A DNA stretch of 64,000 nt from Archivesica marissinica. Lineage: Eukaryota; Mollusca; Bivalvia; Venerida; Vesicomyidae. Shown here in pieces: positions 45,541 to 57,300 of the stretch. The notes under the pieces were generated by a model. That model searched no databases, was not told where the DNA came from, and saw only the letters and a list, made by a program, of their open reading frames with translations. The number at the start of each line of letters is the position of its first letter. Position 1 is the first letter of the stretch. A program made the translations under genes and the position numbers. The stretch spans positions 60,230,598 to 60,294,597 of the forward strand of contig CM026390.1 in the NCBI GenBank assembly GCA_014843695.1. The letters run 5' to 3'.

Positions 45541-45803
45541 TAGGATATAAGCCGAAAACAATCCAATATGTAACATATTGGACTGTGTGAGACGTGTAGC
45601 ACCGAAGACAGTACCAATATTTTACATATTGGATCCGTTTGACATATTGGCATATTGGATCCGTTTTTTATCCGTTTTACTTAAAACACACACTTATATA
45701 ACAAGATCCTACTAATTAAAATTGTTAATTTCGTACATGTACGCGTAGGATTTAATATAATACTCTGGCTTTTTGACAGCCGTCCAATATTAATAATAAT
45801 GGA
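45541..45803 (-). mobile_element. M4 dispersed repeat, reverse copy
   Basis: ATAAGCCGAAAACAATCCAA to CCAATATTAATAATAATGG, the reverse complement of 19803-20036, with a small internal duplication of CATATTGGATCCGTTT. It is preceded by a TA run (45525-45542). Confidence 0.68.
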
Positions 45804-45877
45804 CTGTAAGTACAAAGGTATGACGTCACGACAGTGTTTTTAAAGCCGAATAAAACATGACTCATCGTTTTAACAGA

Positions 45878-46112
45878 CGGATCAGTAGTCCAGTAGTAAC
45901 ACGCTGGACTGGTAATCCAGAGGTCGCAGGTTCGATCCCCGTCTGACCCTAATAAAATTAACAGTCTTTCAGATGGGACTTTAAAGAGAAGACTCTGGAA
46001 TGGGTCTCTGTCTGTATCATTGCACTATCCTCCAGAAATCTAAAATGACTAATCTCTTCAGGAGGCGTCGCTCATATGGGCAACCGGTAGCGACGATAAA
46101 TAAACGTAACAC
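45878..46112 (+). mobile_element. S1 SINE with internal core deletion
   Basis: Head and B box intact. GATGGGACTTTAAA joins directly to GAGAAGACTCTGGAATGGG, removing about 50 bp of the core, including the GTGCACGTAAAAGAACC motif. Hairpin tail complete. TCGTTTTA flanks both ends, a possible TSD. Confidence 0.83.
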
Positions 46113-46357
46113 ACACACATTGTCGTTTTAGCTCCGGAATGAACCACTTTGATCTGCGGCATGTGTGGTTAATGCACACGAGTCAGAACAACTGAAAGGC
46201 AAATATTATTTCTTAATTAATAAAATGTATATTAGTAAAACTATGGGTGTATTTGTGAAACAAAAACTGTAGGAGATTCGTATCTGGTATTCGTTATTAT
46301 AACAGATATTTGAACTAGAGAAATATGAAAGTCATAATTAATCGTAAACCCAGAAAT
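46113..46357. other. Unique spacer
   Basis: Nothing recognised. Confidence 0.45.
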
Positions 46358-46459
46358 CACATACTTCCTGGTCCGAGGATCGAACCCGGGTTGCATTGGT
46401 GAGAAGCGAGCGCGCTAACCATTGCGCTGATTGGACAACCCACGTATTTGTTTTAATGT
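46358..46459 (-). mobile_element. S4 head plus flank, duplicated segment
   Basis: CACATACTTCCTGGTCCGAG, B box, Glu-like region and CGCTGATTGGACA, followed by the non-SINE flank GTATTTGTTTTAATGTAA. The same head and flank recur at 46816-46921, so flanking DNA was copied together with the SINE head. Confidence 0.75.
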
Positions 46460-46647
46460 AATTTAATATTGCCTGTAGAAATTAGATGATGTCATTGCAT
46501 TCATTTAATATTAAAGTACCCTAGTGATCGATAATAATGCTTTGTATCATATTGTATATTATGAGCAAAGCAAATAGTATTGAACTGAGAATTATATTAT
46601 ATACACACTTTGTAGAATCGGAGTGATGAACTGCACTGTTTGTTTTA

Positions 46648-46908
46648 AAGTTTAAACTTTATTTCGTTTACAATGACTGTGAAGGAAGTTTTAACAACTT
46701 ATATTAATCACTCTCGTTGACGCGGTTGAAAGCGTAATTGTGGTCATTCGTGTGGGAGGAAACCGGAGTACTCGGAGAAAACCCACCTGTCCGATCTGGC
46801 GACCACCGTACCATCTCACATACTTCCTGGTCCGAGGATCGAACCCGGGTTGCATTGGTGAGAAGCGAGCGCGCTAACCATTGCGCTGATCGGACAGCCT
46901 ACTTATTT
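46648..46908 (-). mobile_element. S4 SINE, full length
   Basis: AAGTTTAAACTTTATTTCGT tail, CACTCTCGTTGACGCGG, GGAGGAAACCGGAGTACTCG, TCTGGCGACCACCGTACC, B box GGATCGAACCCGGG, and head ending CGCTGATCGGACAG. One of the best S4 references. Confidence 0.88.
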
Positions 46909-47043
46909 GTTTTAATGTAACTATTGTAGAGCAAGGACAAAACCTTACCTTTGGTACGACTATTACACTATACCAACTATATGCAATGTATATGCACAAC
47001 ATTGAACAGATTAAAGTTTGAACTAATATTTCATATTATTAGA

Positions 47044-47254
47044 AAATGTGTGTCTCGTGTCTGTGCTTTACGTAAAGCAACCAGAGTTAGAAAATGTGTG
47101 TCTCGTGTCTGTGCTTTACATCCTGCACGTAAAGCAACCAGAGCGAACATGTCTGTATCATTGCACTATCCTCAAAACTCTAAAATAACTAATCTCTTCA
47201 GGAGACGTTGATCGTATGGGCAACCGGTAGCGACGATAAATAAGCGTAAAATAC
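47044..47254 (+). mobile_element. S1 SINE, degraded with internal duplication
   Basis: GAAAATGTGTGTCTCGTGTC and TGTGCTTTACGTAAAGCAAC occur twice in a row (47044 and 47091), then core, hairpin with a broken stem (GACGTTGATCG...TAGCGACG) and ATAAATAAGCGTAAAA. The head is absent. Confidence 0.7.
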
Positions 47255-47682
47255 ACACACATAAACATGAGATGAGAACATGCGTATCGGCGGGAACCTA
47301 TTTTCGCATTGTATGTAAATGCTCCAATGCGCTTGGAACCAATTACGCTAATGCCAATCCCACATGTTATAAGACCCGCGACATACTAAGGTCTCATCTT
47401 ACACACATTTTATCATTCCATACGTCGCGTCCGCCAACATTACCACAACAAGTTGACCGTCTAGACCTCTTATGGATTGACAACGTGGCATTTACTCCAT
47501 ATAGTAAGATTAGTATCTAAATAGCATATTCGTTTATGTCTGCAATGACAAATCTGTCTAAACAAGTTCACTCTGCATGCGCATGTCTATGTCTACCAAA
47601 CAAATATGATTTACTTTGTCTACACTGAACACAGTGTAAACTGGTTTCTTATTGAGCACACATTCCCACTATTATAATGCTG
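47255..47682. other. Unique region
   Basis: An 82-codon plus-strand frame (47272-47520) has no recognised motif. The left part of the possible exon below would continue into about 47650-47682 on the minus strand. Confidence 0.4.
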
Positions 47683-47694
47683 CAGTACATAGTT

Positions 47695-47879
47695 AGTCGT
47701 GATAGAGCAGTGGATGCGCGTTCGCTTCAGGTGCGATAGGTCCGGAGTTCGAGCCCCGCTGTAGCCGTTACGATTGTGCCCTTAGGCAATGCATTTAAAT
47801 TCCACATTGCCTCCCTCGTGGCGATGGATTCCATCAGGAATGAGGTCTCGAGAGTCATTAATATATTTGTATAAACTAA
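47695..47879 (+). mobile_element. S3 SINE with deletions and perfect TSD
   Basis: GTCGTGATAGAGCAGTGGAT head, B box AGTTCGAGCCCC; the body lacks part of CTCTTCTCT, and the tail runs straight from TTAATATA to TTTGTATAAAC. CAGTACATAGTT at 47683-47694 and about 47880-47891 is a perfect duplication, so the insertion is recent. Confidence 0.88.
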
Positions 47880-47880
47880 A

Positions 47881-48003
47881 CAGTACATAGTTCCCGGGTC
47901 GCATTTTCCAATTGCCTCGTCAAATTCTTGAATAAGATTACTAAAGTTCTTGTTCTTGTTGACCACCGTATACTGCATGCCTGCATTAACCTCTATTCGG
48001 GAT
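47881..48003 (-). CDS. Possible host exon fragment interrupted by a SINE
   Basis: On the minus strand a pyrimidine-rich CCAATTTCACATTTCAG acceptor ends at 48004, followed by 40 open codons with protein-like composition (SRIEVNAGMQYTVV, then NLIQEFDEAIGKCDPGT). The frame runs into the S3 insertion and stays open through antisense SINE to 47727. Without the SINE it would stop about eight codons later. No domain recognised. It could equally be a pseudogene exon or chance; no donor or neighbouring exon was found. Confidence 0.3.
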
Positions 48004-48141
48004 CTGAAATGTGAAATTGGGTTAAAACTATTACACATCACGAGGATCCGCTTCATTGACTATCTATCTATATATTCATGATATACCTACTAGTTTTAAC
48101 GGTTTATTCAAAATTATATTCAGTACATAACGAACTGAAAA

Positions 48142-49946
48142 ATGTTGCAATCAAACTGTTTGCGCCTAAATGTTGCAATCAAACTGCGTGCGCCTAAATG
48201 TTGCAATCGAATGTTGCAATGAAACAGTGTGTGCCTAAATGTTGCAATCAAATGTTGCAATCAAACTGCTTGCCCCTAAATGTTGCAATCAAACTGCGTG
48301 TGCCTAAATGTTGCAATCATACTGCGTGCCCCTAAATGTTGCAATCAAACTGCGTGCCCCTAAATGTTGCAATCAAACTGCGTGTGCCTAAATGTTGCAA
48401 TCAAACTGCGTGTGCCTAAATGTTGCAATCAAATTGCGTGTGCCTAAATGTTGCAATCAAACTGTGTATGTCTAAATGTTGCAATCAAACTGTGTGTGCC
48501 TAAATGTTGCAATCGAACTGCGTGTGCCTAAATGTTGCAATCAAACTGTGTGCGCCTAAATGTTGCAATCAAACCGCGTGCCCCTAAATGTTGCAATCAA
48601 ACTGCGTGCGCCTAAATGTTGCAATCAAACTGCGTGCGTCTAAATGTTGCAATCAAACTGCGTGCGCCTAAATGTTGCAATCAAATTGCGTGCCCCTAAA
48701 TATTGCAATCAAACTGCGTGCCCCTAAATGTTGCAATCAAACTGCGTGCCCCTAAATGTGCATCAAATACGTGCCCTAATGTGCAATCAAACTGCGCGCC
48801 TAAATGTTGCAATCAAACTGGGTGCCTAAATGTTGCAATCAAACTGCGTGTGCCTAAATGTTGCAATCAAACTGCGTGTGCCTAAATGTTGCAATCAAAC
48901 TGCGTGCGCCTAATGTTGCAATCAAACTGCGTGCGCCTAAATGTTGCAATCAAACCGCGTGCCCTAAATGTTGCAATCAAACTGTGTGCGCCTAAATGTT
49001 GCAATCAAACTGCGTGCGCTAAATGTTGCAATCAAACTGCGTGCGCCTAAATGTTGCAATCAAACTGCGTGCCCCTAAATGTTGCAATTAAACTGCGTGT
49101 GCTTACATGTTGCAATCAAACTGCGTGCGCCTAATTGTTGCAATCAAACTGCTTGCGCCTAAATGTTGCAATCAAACTGCGTGCGCCTAAATGTTGCAAT
49201 CAAACTGCTTGCGCCTAAATGTTGCAATCAAACTGCGTGCGCCTAAATGTTGTAATCAAACTGCGTGCCCCTAAATGTTGCAATCAAACTACGTGTGCAT
49301 AAATGTTGCAATCAAACTGCTTGCGCCAAATGTTGCAATCAAACTGCGTGCGCCTAAATGTTGCAATCAAACTGCGTGCCCCTAAATGTTGCAATCAAAC
49401 TGCGTGTGCCTAAATGTTGCAATCAAACTGCGTGCGCTTAAATGTTGCAATCAAACTGCGTGCGCCTAAATGTTGCAATCAAACTGCGTGCCCCTAAATG
49501 TTGCAATCAAACTGCGTGCCCCTAAATATTGCAATCAAACTGCTTGCGGCCCTAAATGTTGCAATCAAACTGCGTGCGCCTAAATGTTGCAATCAAACTG
49601 CGTGCCCCTAAATGTTGCAATCAAACTGCTTGCGCCTTAATGTTGCAATCAAACTACTTGTGCATAAATGTTGCAATCAAACTGCTTGTGCCTAAATGTT
49701 GCAATCAAACTGCTTGTGCATAAATGTTGCAATCAAACTGCTTGCGCCTTAATGTTGCAATCAAACTACTTGTGCATAAATGCTGCAATCAAACTGCTTG
49801 TGCCTAAATGTTGCAACCAAAACTGATTGCGCCTAAATGTAGCAATCAAACTGAGTGTGCCTACATGTTGCAATCAAACTGCTTGCGCCTAAATGTTGCA
49901 ATCAAACTGCTTGTGCATAAATGTTGCAACCAAACTACTTGTGCCT
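48142..49946. repeat. 28-bp minisatellite
   Basis: About 64 units of CTAAATGTTGCAATCAAACT + GCGTGCGC. The variable part is the last eight bases (GCGTGCCC, GCGTGTGC, GCTTGCGC, GCTTGTGC). GCTTG variants cluster at the right end (49550-49946), a sign of slow homogenisation at the edge. Several units near 48755-48810 have one-base losses that may be sequencing error. Confidence 0.95.
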
Positions 49947-50337
49947 ACAGTAATTATCTGTGAATTCATAATATTGCCACGGACTATAATTAACTAACCT
50001 TGAACATATTTATACGCACGCGTAGGAATACATTAGATGGTGCAATTTCTTATCATGATTTCATGAAACAGCGGGTAGATAGTATTGAAGACATGAACGT
50101 TTTCTGTAAAACACTATACATTCGCGAACACATTATTTCGTGATTTGCACGATTTTGAACATTTTAAAATAATTTAAATTAATTCGCGGAGTTTTGAATT
50201 CGTCCATCCGCAGTACTTAGAAAAATATGACCGATCAGTTGGGAATGCAGTTGACACGATTGTCAAACGTTTGTTAATAAATAGCTGCATAATGCAGCTT
50301 TACTCGGAATTAATTAATAAATATCATATATAAATAA
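49947..50337. other. Unique spacer
   Basis: Nothing recognised. Confidence 0.45.
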
Positions 50338-50502
50338 GTATGTGAGATGGTACGGTGGTCGCCAGATCGGACAGGTGCGTTTCTCCGGGTACTCCGGTTT
50401 CCTGCCACACGAATGACCACTTGCATCCACGCCAACGAGAGTGAGTAATATAAGTTGTTAAAACTTGCTTCACAATCGTTGTAAAATAAATAAAAGTTTA
50501 AT
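50338..50502 (+). mobile_element. S4 SINE, head-truncated
   Basis: Begins AGTATGTGAGATGGTACGGT, then CGGACAGGTGCGTTTCTCCG, a shortened middle (GACCACTTGCATCCACGCC) and tail to AAAATAAATAAAAGTTTAA. Confidence 0.83.
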
Positions 50503-50830
50503 CTTGTTGATATAAGTAAAGAGGCTACGAAAGTAACATACCCCCACTATGTACCTTCGAGGAGTACACGTCGACTGCGTATGCACTGCGCAGAAACTGT
50601 GGACAGACTTATCATTACATACCGTCTGGTCTGTGATGAGTCTACTTCATTTTCCTTGCATACAATCATCGGGGGATTGACACCTCGGCTTACAACATAC
50701 GGTGTTCACTTCTCTAGTACTCTGGTTGGATCAGAATAATATCTTCCATGAAGACACTTTTCCCGGCAACATAAGGCATACTATACTATACAACACAACA
50801 GCAGATAGGTTATGATGGAGTTGACTGTGT
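50503..50830. other. Unique spacer
   Basis: Nothing recognised. Confidence 0.45.
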
Positions 50831-50985
50831 GTTTTACGTTTATTTATCGTCGCTACCGTTTGCGCATATGAGCGACGCCTCCTGAAGAGATTAGTCATTT
50901 TAGATTGTTGGAGGATAGTGCAATGATACAGACATACACCCATTCCAGGGTCTCCTATGGTTATTTTACGTGCACAGTGTAAAGT
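50831..50985 (-). mobile_element. S1 SINE, head-truncated
   Basis: ACGTTTATTTATCGTCGCTA, hairpin with GCATATGAGCGACG, core to TACGTGCACAGTGTAAAG, where it stops. The head is absent. Confidence 0.82.
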
Positions 50986-51001
50986 GAGAGGTAAATATAC
51001 C

Positions 51002-51175
51002 ATTGACCTAAAACGTCAAGCCTCTACGGAACGGACACACTGTGTCTACCGGTGGGCAGATTGACCTCAAACGGCAAGCCTCTACGGAACGGACACACTG
51101 TGTCTACCGGTGGGCAGATTGACCTCAAACGGCAAGCCTCTACGGAACAGACACACTGTGTCTACGGGTGGGAGA
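51002..51175. repeat. 58-bp tandem triplication
   Basis: Three units (TTGACC at 51003, 51061 and 51119) with ACGGCAAGCCTCTACGGAAC and GGACACACTGTGTCTACCGG. Each unit carries the palindrome GACACACTGTGTC. It directly follows a short link after the S1 fragment. Confidence 0.93.
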
Positions 51176-51336
51176 CCATGATAAGCTTGAAAAACAACAA
51201 ACAATAACTAAATTTATAATATCACCGAAATAAAGTTCCTCATATGTATTTGCACAGTATGCTAAATACGCATATATGTATGTACCATTTGTATCAGTGT
51301 ATTGAGTTTTTAAATTAATACGAGATAACATACCAC

Positions 51337-54300
51337 AGCCAGGCTGCTATATGCAGTACTCGTATACGTGAAACCTCCGCCACGCTGCTATATGTAGTAA
51401 TCGTATATGTCAAACCTCCACCACGTTGCTATATATAGTATTCGGATATGTCAAACCTACGCATCGCTGCTATATGCAGTAATCGGATATGTCAAACCTC
51501 CGCCACGTTGCTATATGTAGTAATCGTATATGTCAAACCTCCGCCACGCTGCTATATGTAGTAATCGGATATGTCAAACCTCCGCCACGATGCTATATGT
51601 AGCAATCCCAGATATGTCAAACCTCCGTCACGCTGCTATATGTAGTAATCGGATATGTCAAACCTCCGCCACGCTGCTATATGTAGTAATCGGATATGTC
51701 AAACCTCCGCCACGATGCTATATGTAGCAATCCCAGATATGTCAAACCTTCGCCACGCTGCTATATGTAGTAATCGGATATGTCAAATCTCCGCCACGCT
51801 GCTATATGCAGTAATCGGATATGTCAAACCTCCGCCACGCTGCTATATGCAGTAATCGGATATGTCAAACCTCCGCCTCGCTGCTATATGTAGTAATCGG
51901 ATATGTCAAACCTCCGCCACGCTGCTATATGTTGTAATCGTATATGTCAAACCTCCGCCTCGCTGCTATATGCAGTAATCGTATATGTCAAACCTCCGCC
52001 ACGCTGCTATATGTAGTAATCGTATAATTATGTCAAACCTCCGTCACGCTGCTATATGTAATAATCGTATATGTCAAACCTCCGCTACGCTGCTATATGT
52101 AGTAATCGTATATGGCAAACCTCCGCCACACTGCTATATGTAGTAATCGTATATGTCAAACCTCCGCCACGCTGCTATATGTAGTAATCGTATATGTCAA
52201 ACATCCGCCACACTGCTATATGTAGTAATCCCAGATAGCAAACCTCCGCCACGCTTCTATATGTAGTAATCGTATATGTCAAACCTCCGCCACGCTGCTA
52301 TATGTAGTAATCGTATATGTCAAACCTCCGCCACGCTGCTATATGTAGTAATCGTATATGCCAAACCTCCGCCACGCTGCTATATGTAGTAATCGTATAT
52401 GCCAAACCTCCACCACGATGCTATATGTAGTAATCGTATATGCCAAACCTCCGCCACGCTGCTATATGTAGTAATCGTATATGTCAAACATCCGCCACGC
52501 TGCTATATGTAGTAATCGGATATGTCAAACCTCCGCCACGATGCTATATGTAGTAATCGTATATGTCAAACCTACGCCACGATGCTATATGTAGTAATCG
52601 TATATGTCAAACCTCCGCCACGATGGTATATGTAGTAATCGTATATGTCAAACCTCCGCCACGATGCTATATGTAGTAATCGTATATGTCAAACCTCCGC
52701 CACGATGCTATATGTAGTAATCGTATATGTCAAACCTCCGCCACGATGGTATATGTAGTAATCGTATATGTCAAACCTCCACCACGCTGCTATATGTAGT
52801 ATTCGGATATGTCAAACCTCCGCCTCGCTGCTATATGTAGCAATCGGATATGTCAAACCTCCGCCACGCTGCTATATGTAGTAATCGTATATGTCAAACC
52901 TCCGCCTCGCTGCTATATGTAGCAATCGGATATGTCAAACCTCCGCCACGCTGCTATATGTAGTAATGGTATATGTCAAATCTTCGCCACGATGCTATAT
53001 GTAGTAATCGTATATGTTAAACCTCCGCCACGCGGCTATATGTAGTAATCGGATAATTCAAACCTCCGCCACGCTGCTATATGTAGTAATCGTTTATGTC
53101 AAATCTTCGCCACGATGCTATATGTAGTAATCGTATATGTCAAACCTCCGCCACGCTGCTATATGCAGTAATCGGGTATGTCAAACCTCCGCCACGCTGC
53201 TATATGTAGTAATCGTATATGTCAAACCTCCGCCACGCTGCTATATGTAGTAATCGTATATGTCAAACCTCCGCCACGAAGCTATATGTAGTAATCGTAT
53301 ATGCCAAACCACCACCACGATGCTATATGTAGTAATCGTATATGTCAAACCTCCGCCTCGATGCTATATGTAGTAATCGGATATGTCAAACCTCCGCCAC
53401 GCTGCTATATGTAGTAATCGGATATGTCAAACCTCCGCCACGCGGCTATATGTAGTAATCGGATATGTCAAACCTCCGCCTCGCTGCTATATGTAGTAAT
53501 CGGATATGTCAAACCTTCGCCTCGCTGCTATATGTAGTAATCGGATAATTATGTCAAACCTCCGCCACGATGCTATATGTAGTAATCGGGTATGTCAAAC
53601 CTCCGCCTCGCTGCTATATGTAGTAATCGTATATGTCAAATCTTCGCCACGATGCTATATGTAGTAATCGTATATGTCAAACCTCCGCCACGCTGCTTTA
53701 TGCAGTAATCGTATATGTCAAACCTCCGCCATGCTGCTATATGCAGTAATCGGGTATGTCAAACCTCCGCCACGCTGCTATATGTAGTAATCATATATGT
53801 CAAACCTCCGCCACGCTGCTATATGTAGTAATCGTATATGTCAAACCTCCGCCACGCTGCTATATGTAGTAATCGTATATGTCAAACCTCCGCCTCGCTG
53901 CTATATGTAGTAATCGGATATGTCAAACCTCCGCCACGCTGCTATATGTAGTAATGGTATATGTCAAATCTTCGCCACAATGCTATATGTAGTAATCGTA
54001 TATGTCAAACCTCCGCCACGCGGCTATATGTAGTAATCGGATAATTCAAACCTCCGCCACGCTGCTATATGTAGTAATCGTATATGTCAAATCTTTGCCA
54101 CGATGCTATATGTAGTAATCGTATATGTCAAACCTCCGCCACGCTCCTATATGCAGTAATCGGGTATGTCAAACCTCCGCCACGCTGCTATATGTAGTAA
54201 TCGTATATGTCAAACCTCCGCCACGCTGCTATATGTAGTAATCGTATATGTCAAACCTCCGCCACGAAGCTATATGTAGTAATCGTATATGCCAAACCAC

Positions 54301-57300
54301 CACCACGATGCTATATGTAGTAATCGTATATGTCAAACCTCCGCCTCGATGCTATATGTAGTAATCGGATATTTCAAACCTCCGCCACGCTGCTATATGT
54401 AGTAATCGGATATGTCAAACCTCCGCCACGCGGCTATATGTAGTAATCGGATATGTCAAACCTCCGCCTCGCTGCTATATGTAGTAATCGGATATGTCAA
54501 ACCTTCGCCTCGCTGCTATATGTAGTAATCGGATAATTATGTCAAACCTCCGCCACGATGCTATATGTAGTAATCGGGTATGTCAAACCTCCGCCTCGCT
54601 GCTATATGTAGTAATCGTATATGACAAATCTTCGCCACGATGCTATATGTAGTAATCGTATATGTCAAACCTCCGCCACGCTGCTTTATGCAGTAATCGT
54701 ATATGTCAAACCTCCGCCATGCTGCTATATGCAGTAATCGGGTATGTCAAACCTCCGCTACGCTGCTATATGTAGTAATCGTATATGTCAAACCTCCGCC
54801 ACGCTGCTAAATGTAGTAATCGTATATGTCAAACCTCCGCCACGCTGCTATATGTAGTAATCGGATATGTCAAACCTCCGCCACGCTGCTATATGTAGTA
54901 ATCGTATATGTCAAACCTCCGCCACGCTGCTATATGTAGTAATCGTATATGTCAAACCTCCGCCACGCTGCTATATGTAGTAATCGGATATGTCAAACCT
55001 CCGCCACGTTGCTATATGCAGTAATCAGATATGTCAAACCTCCGCCACGCTGCTATATGTAGTAATCGGATATGTCAAACCTTCGCTACGATGCTATATG
55101 CAGTAATCGTATATGTCAAACCTCCGCCTCGCTGCTATATGTAGCAATCGGATATGTCAAACCTCCGCCACGCTGCTATATGTAGTAATCGGATATGTCA
55201 AACCTCCGCCTCGCTGCTATATGTAGCAATCGGATATGTCAAACCTCCGCCACGCTGCTATATGTAGTAATCGTATATGTCAAACCTCCGCCTCGCTGCT
55301 ATATGTAGCAATCGGATATGTCAAACCTCCGCCACGCTGCTATATGTAGTAATGGTATATGTCAAATCTTCGCCACGATGCTATATGTAGTAATCGTATA
55401 TGTCAAACCTCCGCCACGCGGCTATATGTAGTAATCGGATAATTCAAACCTCCGCCACGCTGCTATATGTAGTAATCGTATTTGTCAAATCTTCGCCACG
55501 ATGCTATATGTAGTAATCGTATATGTCAAACCTCCGCCACGCGGCTATATGTAGTAATCGGATAATTCAAACCTCCGCCACGCTGCTATATGTAGTAATC
55601 GTATATGTCAAATCTTCGCCACGATGCTATATGTAGTAATCGTATATGTCAAACCTCCGCCACGCTGCTATATGCAGTAATCGGGTATGTCAAACCTCCG
55701 CCACGCTGCTATATGTAGTAATCGTATATGTCAAACCTCCGCCACGCTGCTATATGTAGTAATCGGATATGTCAATCCTCCGCCACGCTGCTATATGCAG
55801 TAATCGGGTATGTCAAACCTCCGCCACCCTGCTATATGTAGTAATCGGGTATGTCAAACCTCCGCCACGCTGCTATATGCAGTAATCGCATATGTCAAAC
55901 CTCCGCCACGCTGCTATATGTAGTAATCGTATATGTCAAACTTCCGCCACGCTGCTATATGTAGTAATCGTATATGTCAAACCTCCGTCACGCTGCTATA
56001 TGTAGCAATCGTATATGTCAAACCTCCACTACGTTGCTATATGTAGTAATCGTATATGCTAAACCTCCGCCACGCTGCTATATGTATTAATCGTATATGT
56101 CAAACCTCCGCCACGATGCTATATGTAGTAATCGTATATGTCAAACCTCCGCCACGATGCTATATGTAGTAATCGTATATGTCAAACCTCCGCCACGATG
56201 CTATATGTAGTAATCCCAGATAGCAAACCTCCGCCACGATGCTATATGCAGTAATCGTATATGTCAAACCTCCGCCACGCTGCTATATGTAGTAATCGTA
56301 TATGTCAAACCTCCACCACGCTGCTATATGTAGTATTCGGATATGTCAAACCTCCGCCACGCTGCTATGTGTAGTAATCGTATATGTCAAACCTCCGCCA
56401 CGCTGCTATATGAAGTAATCGTATATGTCAAACCTCCACCACGTTGCTATATGTAGTAATCGGATATGTCAAACCTCCGCCACGCTGCTATATGTAGTAA
56501 TCGGATATGTCAAACCTCCGCCACGCTGCTATATGTAGTAATCGGATATGTCAAACCTCCGCCACGCTGCTATATGTAGCAATCCCAGATAGCAAACCTC
56601 CGTCACGCTGCTATATGCAGCAATCTCAGATAGCAAACCTCCGTCACGTTGCTATATGTAGCAATTCCAGATAGCAAACCTCCGTCACGCTGCTATATGC
56701 AGCAATCTCAGATAGCAAATCTCCGCCACGATGCTATATGTAGCAATCTCAGATAGCAAACCTCAATCACGCTGCTATATGCTGTAATCGGATATGTCAA
56801 ACCTCCGCCACGCTGCTATATGCAGTAATCGTATATGTCAAACCTCCGCCACGCTGCTATATGTAGCAATCTCAGATAGCAATCCATCACGCTGCAATAT
56901 GCAGTAATCGTATATGTCAAACCTCCGCCACGCTGCTATATGTAGTAATCGGATATGTCAAACCTTCGCCACGATGCTATATGTAGTAATCGTATATGTC
57001 AAACCTCCGCCACGAGGCTATATGTAGTAATCGTATATGTCAAACCTCCGCCACGATGCTATATGTAGTAATCCCAGATAGCAAACCTCCACCACGCTGC
57101 TATATGTAGTAATCGTATATGTCAAACCTCCGCCACGATGCTATATGTAGTAATCGTATATGTCAAACCTCCGCCACGATGCTATATAGTAATCGTATAT
57201 GTCAAACCTCCGCCACGCTGCTATATGTAGTAATCGTATATGTCAAACCTCCGCCACGCTGCTATATGTAGTAATTGTATATGTCAAACTCCGCCACGCT

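Noticed and set aside
48142..49946. CRISPR array
   Set aside because: Units are contiguous tandem copies with no unique spacers, and the DNA is clearly eukaryotic. The same holds for the other arrays.
51530..51855. Repeat proteins in the 41-bp array
   Set aside because: Short frames arise from 123-bp (3 x 41) cycles and end at ordinary unit variants.
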